NCBI GenBank assembly: GCA_015060485.1
Contig: SUYI01000020.1
Span: 1-64,000 of the forward strand
DNA length: 64,000 nucleotides
Reading direction: 5' to 3'
Source: Prevotella sp.
GTDB lineage: Bacteria; Bacteroidota; Bacteroidia; Bacteroidales; Bacteroidaceae
Shown here: positions 54,496 through 64,000 of the stretch, piece after piece
How positions within the stretch are numbered: position 1 is the first letter of the stretch
How the letters are laid out: every line of letters begins with the position of its first letter
Position numbers and translations under genes: made by a program
Notes under the pieces: generated by a model
Told to the model about the DNA's origin: nothing
The model's input: only the letters and a program-made list of their open reading frames with translations
The model's database searches: none

Positions 54496-54520
54496 AACCG
54501 AACCGCCAAGCGATTCGGTT
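54496..54520 (-). terminator. Terminator behind rubredoxin
   Basis: AACCGAA/TTCGGTT stem around an 11-base loop, followed on the minus strand by a T run (TTTTTTC). It lies 13 bp behind the rubredoxin stop. Confidence 0.75.
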
Positions 54521-54532
54521 ATCTTTCTTGTT

Positions 54533-54694
54533 TTACTCCTCTGGAGAGAAGTCGTCTTTACCTACTCCGCAGATGGGGCATACCCAATCCTCGGGAATGT
54601 CTTCAAAGGCTGTGCCTGGAGCGATGCCGCTGTCGGGATCGCCTACTGCTGGGTCATACACATAACCACAGGTGTCGCAAATGTACTTTTTCAT
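54533..54694 (-). CDS. Rubredoxin
   Basis: A 53-residue electron carrier read directly from the sequence. It starts [15 protein letters not shown] and ends [11 protein letters not shown]. Iron ligands Cys6, Cys9, Cys39 and Cys42 form the two CxxCG knuckles, and the core [20 protein letters not shown] is standard. It starts 5 bp after the stop of the heptosyltransferase-like gene, so the two share a transcript. It probably reduces rubrerythrin-type peroxide scavengers in this anaerobe. Confidence 0.95.
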   Translation of the reverse strand: MKKYICDTCGYVYDPAVGDPDSGIAPGTAFEDIPEDWVCPICGVGKDDFSPEE

Positions 54695-54698
54695 AAGC

Positions 54699-55760
54699 TT
54701 AATCATTTTGTTTAGTTAGTAATAGAGAATTTATTTTCTCAACGATTGTTTCTGGTTTTATCAAGTTCAGACAGGCATAGTCGCCGCGTTTGCAGGGTTT
54801 CTGTCCGAAGATACTGCAAGGACGACAGTCGAGGTCAGCCTGAATGGCATTGGCCTTCGTCTGATTCCACCCCATAAAGCCTGCCAAGGGATGAGTGGCT
54901 CCCCAAACACTAACGACGGGAATACCCGTCAGCGAAGCCAGATGCATATTGGCAGAATCCATCGAGAGCATGACTTCGAGGTGACTCATCAGAACGAGTT
55001 CTTCGTTCATTGACTCCACATGACGACTGACATAGGTGCAGGCGGGGAATTCCTGACACCACTCCGTAAAGTATTGGTCTTCTTTCTCTCCACGCCCAAA
55101 GAGGAAGATGCGGGCGTGGGGGTGTTGCTGGGTCAGTTGCTTAATCACCTTGTGCATCAAGTGGGTAGGATAAATCTTTCCTTCGTGGGCAGCAAAGGGT
55201 GCTATGCCTATCCATTGCTCACCAGCGTTCTTGACATTTACCGTTGCTGGCAACGTGCTGAGGTCGCCACCTCCGGGAGGGAAGATGCTGGTAAACTGGA
55301 TATTGATGGAATAGCCTAAACGCTCAAACACTTCCACATAGTTCTGAAAGGTGGTCGGCTGTTGGGAGAGTTGTCTGTTTTCGTCAGATGTCAGTTTGCG
55401 GCGACCCTTGCGGTGCTTGTTGATATGGGCCACTCTGCAGTTGCCGATATTAAAACGCAAACGCAGGAATTCTGAGCGTAGCACGCTATGAAGGTCGGCA
55501 ATGGCGGTAAATTGTTTGGCGGTCAGTCTACGGTAAAGGGCGTTGAGTCCTCTGATGCCTCGATATTCGCTTTTCAGGTCTGCCCCCATGAAACCAACGT
55601 TCGGAGCCAGATTCTCAAACAGAGGGCGTGCCATATTCCTGCTCAGCACGGTAATGCGGATGTCAGGATGTTGTTTGGCCAGCGAATAAATCACAGGCAC
55701 AGCCATCGCAACATCGCCCAAAGCAGAGAAACGTATGACGAGAATATGCTCTTTCTTCAT
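54699..55760 (-). CDS. Glycosyltransferase family 9 (heptosyltransferase-like)
   Basis: Protein of 353 residues of the ADP-heptose:LPS transferase family. N-terminal [20 protein letters not shown], mid-protein [16 protein letters not shown], and the nucleotide-sugar block [21 protein letters not shown] with [16 protein letters not shown]-terminal [12 protein letters not shown]...C cluster is usual in Bacteroidetes members. It likely adds a sugar to the LPS core. The DUF4254 gene upstream is often paired with it. Confidence 0.87.
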   Translation of the reverse strand: MKKEHILVIRFSALGDVAMAVPVIYSLAKQHPDIRITVLSRNMARPLFENLAPNVGFMGADLKSEYRGIRGLNALYRRLTAKQFTAIADLHSVLRSEFLRLRFNIGNCRVAHINKHRKGRRKLTSDENRQLSQQPTTFQNYVEVFERLGYSINIQFTSIFPPGGGDLSTLPATVNVKNAGEQWIGIAPFAAHEGKIYPTHLMHKVIKQLTQQHPHARIFLFGRGEKEDQYFTEWCQEFPACTYVSRHVESMNEELVLMSHLEVMLSMDSANMHLASLTGIPVVSVWGATHPLAGFMGWNQTKANAIQADLDCRPCSIFGQKPCKRGDYACLNLIKPETIVEKINSLLLTKQND

Positions 55761-55782
55761 TGTTAATTCTTCTCTCGAATAA

Positions 55783-55800
55783 CGTTATACCGTTATAACG
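55783..55800. promoter_or_regulatory. Palindrome before the heptosyltransferase-like gene
   Basis: CGTTATA (55783-55789) and TATAACG (55794-55800) form a short palindrome 23 bp before the start codon. It could be an operator or a weak terminator of the DUF4254 gene. No -7 box is obvious here. Confidence 0.4.
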
Positions 55801-55811
55801 ATACTTCGAAA

Positions 55812-56414
55812 TTATTTCTTATAAAGAACCGGATTAGTTGCAGGATCGTTATACATCTTCATCTGGCGATACACCTTCATGTATTTCCGTCCTGCCTCAA
55901 TATCCTCCAACAACTGGTCAATAGCTGTCGAAAGGTCTATTTGCTGTTCTTTTAACACGTCGAGCTTCGCCTGACATTTCTGTATATGGACAGCATCGGC
56001 ATCCTGACGCTCTGTCTGTTCCTGCATGTGCCAGATCTTTAGGGCGAGAATACTCAAACGGTCTATAGCCCAAGCAGGACTTTCCGTGTTCAGACGAGCC
56101 TCTGGCAAGGGCTTCACTTCGCTATACACCTGACGGAAGTAAGAGTCAATTTCTTCCACCAGGTCCGTACGGTCCTGATTCGAGCGATCGATGCGTCGCT
56201 TCAATCCCAGTGCTTCTGCAGGATTGATGTGCGGGTCGCGAATGATATCCTCCAAGTGCCATTGCACAGTATCTATCCAGCACTTCAGATAAAGGCTGTG
56301 TTCGATGGTGCCTGACTCGTAAGGGTTATTGATGAGCGTATCTACATGATCCTTTAGGTGATAATCGCGTATCGCCTGCTGAAAAATCTGATTTGCTTGC
56401 TGTGTAAATGTCAT
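55812..56414 (-). CDS. DUF4254 protein
   Basis: Protein of 200 residues from ATG 56414, helical, with the family pattern HSLYLKCWIDTVQWHLEDIIRDP and ALGLKRRIDRSNQDRTDLVEEID. DUF4254 genes lie beside LPS glycosyltransferases in many Bacteroidetes; function unknown. The start is supported by the promoter at 56433. Confidence 0.8.
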   Translation of the reverse strand: MTFTQQANQIFQQAIRDYHLKDHVDTLINNPYESGTIEHSLYLKCWIDTVQWHLEDIIRDPHINPAEALGLKRRIDRSNQDRTDLVEEIDSYFRQVYSEVKPLPEARLNTESPAWAIDRLSILALKIWHMQEQTERQDADAVHIQKCQAKLDVLKEQQIDLSTAIDQLLEDIEAGRKYMKVYRQMKMYNDPATNPVLYKK

Positions 56415-56432
56415 AGATATGTTGTTTTGTTT

Positions 56433-56441
56433 GCAAAGATA
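56433..56441 (-). promoter_or_regulatory. -7 promoter element of the DUF4254 gene
   Basis: TATCTTTGC on the minus strand, 18 bp before the ATG at 56414. Divergent from the pdxB promoter 45 bp away. Confidence 0.7.
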
Positions 56442-56485
56442 CATAATAAAAATGAATTAAGCGCGAAGAATTAAGAAATATTTCG

Positions 56486-56493
56486 TAATTTTG
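56486..56493 (+). promoter_or_regulatory. -7 promoter element of pdxB
   Basis: TAATTTTG ends 8 bases before the pdxB ATG at 56502, so the transcript should be leaderless or have one or two bases before the start. Confidence 0.65.
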
Positions 56494-56501
56494 CCCCCAC
56501 G

Positions 56502-57512
56502 ATGAAAATAGTAGTAGACGATAAGATACCTTACATCCTCGAAAAGCTGGAATTATTGGCCGATGAGGTGGTGCCTTTACGGGGTTCAGAAATTTGTGCT
56601 GATGACGTAAAAGACGCTGATGCCTTGGTGGTCCGTACCCGTACCCGCTGCGATGAAACACTGCTTAAAGACAGCCGAGTACAGTTTGTGGCAACGGCAA
56701 CCATTGGTTTTGACCATATCGACACAGCTTATCTGGAACGTGCAGGCATTCGATGGGCCAACTGTCCTGGCTGCAACGCGGCCTCTGTGGCACAATACCT
56801 CGAGTGTTCCTTGCTTTTGATGGAACGCGAAAAGGGGCTGTCTTTGCATCAGCTGACGATAGGCATTGTGGGTTGTGGTCATGTGGGGTCGAAGGTCAAA
56901 GCTGTTGCAGAACGTTTGGGAATGCGGGTTTTAGTATGCGACCCGCCTTTGGAACAAACAACGGCCAACAGCTATGTATCGCTCGACGTCATTGAACGCG
57001 AGTCGGACATCATCACCTTTCACGTTCCGCTGACACGTGATGGTGAATATGCTACTTACCATATAGCTGACGACGCCTTCTTCCATCGTCTCCCTCGCGT
57101 ACCTTATATAATAAATACCAGTCGTGGCGAGGTGGTCGACAACGACGCCCTCCTTGCTGCGCTGAACGAGGGTAGGGTGCGCGATGCGGTGATTGACGTC
57201 TGGGAACACGAGCCGCAACTTAATCTTCAGCTGCTTCAACGGGTATTCATAGGCACTCCGCATATTGCGGGATATTCGGCAGACGGCAAGGTAAATGCAG
57301 ATAATATGGTTATCGATGCGCTGTGTCGTCATTTCGGTTTACAGCATCCCGGACTCATTCAAGCACCAGCATTGCCTGTCGACTTTCTATATACAGGAGA
57401 CCCGATCCAACTTTATAATCCGCTGAAAGATACGGAAATGCTTAAAGAAAGCCCTGAAAAATTTGAGTCTTTACGTAATAATTATCCTCTTCGACGTGAG
57501 AAAAAAGACTGA
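56502..57512 (+). CDS. pdxB: Erythronate-4-phosphate dehydrogenase
   Basis: Protein of 336 residues, second step of the DXP-dependent pyridoxal phosphate route. D-2-hydroxyacid dehydrogenase fold: substrate block VRTRTRCDETLL, FVATATIGFDHID, NCPGCNAASVAQYL, NAD loop GIVGCGHVGSKV, then INTSRGEVVD and TPHIAGYSADGK. The short tail is less conserved than in E. coli PdxB. Followed by a gap of nearly 200 bp to acpP. Confidence 0.92.
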   Translation: MKIVVDDKIPYILEKLELLADEVVPLRGSEICADDVKDADALVVRTRTRCDETLLKDSRVQFVATATIGFDHIDTAYLERAGIRWANCPGCNAASVAQYLECSLLLMEREKGLSLHQLTIGIVGCGHVGSKVKAVAERLGMRVLVCDPPLEQTTANSYVSLDVIERESDIITFHVPLTRDGEYATYHIADDAFFHRLPRVPYIINTSRGEVVDNDALLAALNEGRVRDAVIDVWEHEPQLNLQLLQRVFIGTPHIAGYSADGKVNADNMVIDALCRHFGLQHPGLIQAPALPVDFLYTGDPIQLYNPLKDTEMLKESPEKFESLRNNYPLRREKKD

Positions 57513-57625
57513 TAATAGTGTAAAAACAGCACTTTTTCGAGCAAAAACCTGCACAAGTAGGGGGTAATTGTGCAAAAAAGAGTGCTTTTTTCTTAAAAAT
57601 ATTTGCGTAAGTCAATAAAAATGTG

Positions 57626-57633
57626 TTACTTTG
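57626..57633 (+). promoter_or_regulatory. -7 promoter element of acpP
   Basis: TTACTTTG followed by CACC, one mismatch to TAnnTTTG. Predicted start near 57640 with a 70-base A-rich leader to acpP. Confidence 0.55.
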
Positions 57634-57708
57634 CACCCGCTAAGCGACACTTTGTCGCGAAGTTTTCAGAATAAGAAATCAATTATTAACATTTTAAAGA
57701 AGAAAATT

Positions 57709-57945
57709 ATGTCAGAAATTGAAAGCAAAGTAAAGGCAATTATTGTAGACAAACTCGGTGTAGATGAAGCAGAAGTAAAGCCCGAGGCAAGTTTCACCAA
57801 CGACCTGGGTGCTGACTCATTGGATACCGTTGAGCTCATCATGGAGTTCGAGAAGGAGTTCGGTATCTCTATCCCCGACGATAAGGCTGAGAAGATTGGT
57901 ACTGTTGGCGACGCTATCGCTTACATCGAGGAGAACGCAAAATAA
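57709..57945 (+). CDS. acpP: Acyl carrier protein
   Basis: Protein of 78 residues starting [12 protein letters not shown]. The phosphopantetheine site is [11 protein letters not shown] with Ser in DSL. The upstream frame from 57631 lies in the leader and is not translated. It carries growing fatty acids and is followed by fabF, its partner enzyme. Confidence 0.96.
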   Translation: MSEIESKVKAIIVDKLGVDEAEVKPEASFTNDLGADSLDTVELIMEFEKEFGISIPDDKAEKIGTVGDAIAYIEENAK

Positions 57946-57956
57946 AGTAAAAAGGT

Positions 57957-58038
57957 AAAAGTGAAGAGTGAAGAATTTGCTGCCGCCTGAACTTCACCAA
58001 ATAGGAAGTGCGGTAGCAAATTTTTCACTCTTACTTTT
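57957..58038 (+). terminator. Large hairpin between acpP and fabF
   Basis: A stem of about 27 pairs (57957-57986 with 58010-58038) interrupted by two bulged G and one G-U pair, followed by TTTTTT. It can act as a partial terminator so that acpP is made in excess over fabF, as is common for this pair. Flanks carry AGTAAAAAGGTAAAAG simple repeats. Confidence 0.7.
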
Positions 58039-58057
58039 TTCACTATACCCTTAATAT

Positions 58058-59309
58058 ATGGAATTAAAGAGAGTAGTAGTAACAGGCATGGGTGCCGTTA
58101 CACCACTTGGCAATACTCCCGAGGAGACTTGGGAGGCTATGGTGGCTGGTAAGAGCGGTGCTGCCCCCATTACGCTGTTCGACCCATCGAAATTCAAGAC
58201 CCAGTTTGCCTGCGAGGTGAAGGGTCTCGATGTCAATGCATTCATCGACCGCAAGGAGGCTCGCAAGATGGACCGCTATACCCAGCTGGCTATCATCGCT
58301 GCTAAGCAGGCTGTCGAGGATTGTGGCATGGATTTGGAAACAGAGGACAAGGATCGCATTGGCGTGGTCTATGGTGTTGGTATCGGTGGTATTAAGACTT
58401 TCGAGGAAGAAGTGGGCTATTATGGTGCTCATCGCGAAGATGGTCCTAAGTTCAACCCGTTCTTCATTCCGAAGATGATTGCCGACATCGCCGCTGGTCA
58501 GATTTCAATCATGTATGGCTTCCATGGTCCCAACTATATCACCGCTTCTGCTTGTGCTTCTTCATCGAATGCATTGGCTGACGCCTTCAACCTGATTCGC
58601 TTGGGTAAGGCCAACGCCATCGTTGCTGGTGGTGCTGAGGCAGCTATTTGCGAGACGGGAGTAGGTGGTTTCAACGCCATGAAGGCTTTGTCTACACGTA
58701 ACGATGAGCCCGAGAAGGCCAGTCGTCCGTTTAGCGCCAGCCGTGATGGTTTCATCATGGGCGAGGGTGCAGGCTGTTTGATTCTTGAGGAACTGGAGCA
58801 CGCTAAGGCTCGTGGTGCCAAGATCTATGCTGAGATGGTTGGCGCCGGTATGAGCGCCGATGCTCACCACATCACAGCCTCTCATCCTGAGGGACTGGGT
58901 GCCAAGCTGGTGATGAAGAATGCGCTGGAGGATGCTGGCATGAAGCCCGAGGATATCGACTACATCAACGTGCACGGAACATCTACTCATGTAGGTGACA
59001 TCTCTGAGGCTAAGGCTATCAAGGACGTATTCTGTGACGCTGCTTATAAACTGAACATCAGCAGTACGAAGTCGATGACTGGTCACTTGCTCGGTGCTGC
59101 CGGTGCCGTAGAGGCTATGGCAACGATCCTGGCCGTCAAGAACGACATTGTTCCTCCCACGATTAATCACGAGGAAGACGATAAGGACGAGGAGATCGAC
59201 TACAACCTCAACTTCACCTTTAACAAGGCCCAGAAGCGTGAGGTACGTGCCGGACTCAGCAATACCTTTGGATTTGGTGGTCACAACGCCTGCGTAGTTT
59301 TCCGTAAGT

Positions 59310-59320
<11 letters not shown>
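58058..59320 (+). CDS. fabF: Beta-ketoacyl-ACP synthase II
   Basis: Condensing enzyme of 420 residues for fatty acid elongation. Catalytic triad Cys166 (TASACASSSNAL), His306 (HGTSTHVGD) and His343 (GHLLGAAGAVE), with GFGGHN near the end. Normal length. Its last 11 bases overlap the rnc start. Confidence 0.97.
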
Positions 59321-63243
<3,923 letters not shown>

Positions 63244-63538
63244 CGGTTTCCTTATAGTCTTAGTTTCACCCTCCCCTCAAAAAATCATGAGGCTTGCCAT
63301 CGTCAACTTGTAAGTCAGCTTATCTCCTTATTACTTTCTTGTTGCCCTCGATAATCAGCCCGCGGGTGGAACTTTGCAAGATTACAGACAATATTTCGTG
63401 CCTTTTCAGACAAGAATACGTATTGTAGTGGGTGCAAAAGCCCCTGTCCTCTATGTGCCCTTTATAGTAGAAACCATATAAAAATGTTAAAAATCACGTT
63501 TTTTATATTAGAAATAATGTAATTTAATAATATTTCCT
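63244..63538. other. Gene-free region behind the beta-galactosidase gene
   Basis: No intact gene is seen. It contains a short protein-tail relic on the minus strand (63320-63372), reported separately, and becomes AT-rich towards the hip-type promoter. Confidence 0.5.
63320..63372 (-). pseudogene. Relic of a C-terminal sorting tail
   Basis: On the minus strand the frame ending at the TAA at 63320-63322 reads SSTRGLIIEGNKKVIRR. This is the typical last stretch of secreted Prevotella proteins (RG-x-I-I-x-GNKK-V). No domain is visible upstream, so it seems to be the remains of a deleted gene. Confidence 0.4.
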
Positions 63539-63546
63539 TAAATTTG
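63539..63546 (+). promoter_or_regulatory. -7 promoter element of the hip-type operon
   Basis: TAAATTTG followed by C, 22 bases before the ATG at 63569, in a strongly AT-rich stretch. Confidence 0.6.
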
Positions 63547-63568
63547 CATTCGAAACAATATAATTTAT

Positions 63569-63772
63569 ATGGAAAAGTCAAAGTTGTCAATGGTAGTAAA
63601 GGCGTTGCGCAAGGAATATGGACTTACGCAGGAAGACCTTGCTATGAAGTCTGGGGTAGGCTTGTGTTTTGTGCGTAACCTGGAACAGGGAAAGCCAACG
63701 TTAAGGATGGATAAGGTCAACCAGCTACTTGATTTGTTTAACTACGAACTAACAGCAACCAAGCGACAATGA
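63569..63772 (+). CDS. HipB-like antitoxin, XRE-family
   Basis: Protein of 67 residues with one XRE helix-turn-helix (LVKALRKEYGLTQEDLAMKSGV-type block: VVKALRKEYGLTQEDLA, then LCFVRNLEQGKPTLRMDKVN). Small Bacteroidetes HipB proteins look like this. It should repress its own promoter. ATGA overlap with the next gene. Confidence 0.85.
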   Translation: MEKSKLSMVVKALRKEYGLTQEDLAMKSGVGLCFVRNLEQGKPTLRMDKVNQLLDLFNYELTATKRQ

Positions 63773-64000
63773 GACAGGCTGGGATATATCGAAAGGGAGT
63801 CTTTGCAGGCATCTTGACCGAAGATGGTGGCGAATACCGATTCTGCTATGACAGTGTTTACCTCACACGCGAGGATGCACAGGCTGTCAGTCTGACACTC
63901 CCCTTACAAGCGGAGCCATTCGTAAGCCCTGTGTTATTTCCGTTCTTCGACGGGCTGATACCCGAGGGTTGGCTGCTTGATGTGGCACTTCGCAACACCG
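63769..64000 (+). CDS. HipA N-terminal-domain protein (cut by window end)
   Basis: The frame starts at ATG 63769 and runs off the window. Visible 77 residues: RQAGIYRKGVFAGILTEDGGEYRF-type opening, then YLTREDAQAVSLTLPLQAEPF and FPFFDGLIPEGWLLDVALRN, the HipA N-terminal subdomain 1. In Bacteroidetes this part is often a separate short gene followed by the kinase gene. Which case holds here cannot be seen. Confidence 0.8.
   Translation, partial: MRQAGIYRKGVFAGILTEDGGEYRFCYDSVYLTREDAQAVSLTLPLQAEPFVSPVLFPFFDGLIPEGWLLDVALRNT

Overview
The window is a stretch of Bacteroidales chromosome, most likely from a Prevotella-type gut or oral bacterium, carrying most of an integrated CTnDOT-type conjugative element. 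The host assignment rests on three things: -7 boxes of the form TAnnTTTG in front of many genes, type IX secretion hallmarks (PorZ and C-terminal sorting tails), and a Bacteroidetes-type gene set. No tRNA, rRNA, CRISPR array or insertion sequence was recognised. Region 1 (1 to about 30.85 kb) is the element. It opens with the regulatory pair rteA-rteB and an rteC-like gene preceded by a good sigma-54 promoter match and two palindromes that look like its enhancer. A leftward mob operon (mobA-mobB-mobC: accessory protein, relaxase, coupling protein) follows. A 0.9-kb divergent region probably holds oriT. Then comes a long rightward transfer operon (traA, DUF3408 gene, traD-like, E, F, G, I, J, K, L, M, N, O, P, Q and a GH24 lysozyme) that builds a type IV secretion channel. 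The 49-residue traL is included. Next are a Fic protein gene with a striking 25-bp operator array and two leftward accessory operons: PcfK/PcfJ plus small proteins, and phosphoribosyltransferase plus RadC. The integrase is not in the window and presumably lies to the left. The most interesting find is that the two accessory operons are built on the same plan. Each has a homologous leader of about 0.8 kb at its front and a homologous double-hairpin of about 100 bp at its back. The leaders contain long-range helices whose sequence changes on both sides between copies, including a third degenerate copy. Wobble positions in the longest helix fit transcription in the direction of the operons, so this looks like an undescribed structured leader RNA. 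Region 2 (about 30.86 to 64 kb) is the host chromosome. It starts with a truncated BspA-like surface-protein gene, at or near the right end of the element. Then come a TrmH-family methyltransferase gene, an intergenic cluster of DnaA-box-like sites (a candidate oriC), and nadA with an acyltransferase gene. Next is a leftward cluster leuS, yitT fused in frame to rdgB, porZ, a membrane protein and gtrA. After that come an endonuclease I gene divergent from mutS, a BACON-domain secreted protein with a sorting-tail partner, a membrane AraC sensor, lgt, ychF, rubredoxin, a heptosyltransferase-like gene, a DUF4254 gene, pdxB, and acpP-fabF-rnc. A secreted GH2 beta-galactosidase with missing C-terminal domains and the start of a hip-type toxin-antitoxin operon end the window. 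Short palindromes and 7-bp or ttacc-type simple repeats recur in this chromosome and in places have become part of coding sequences.
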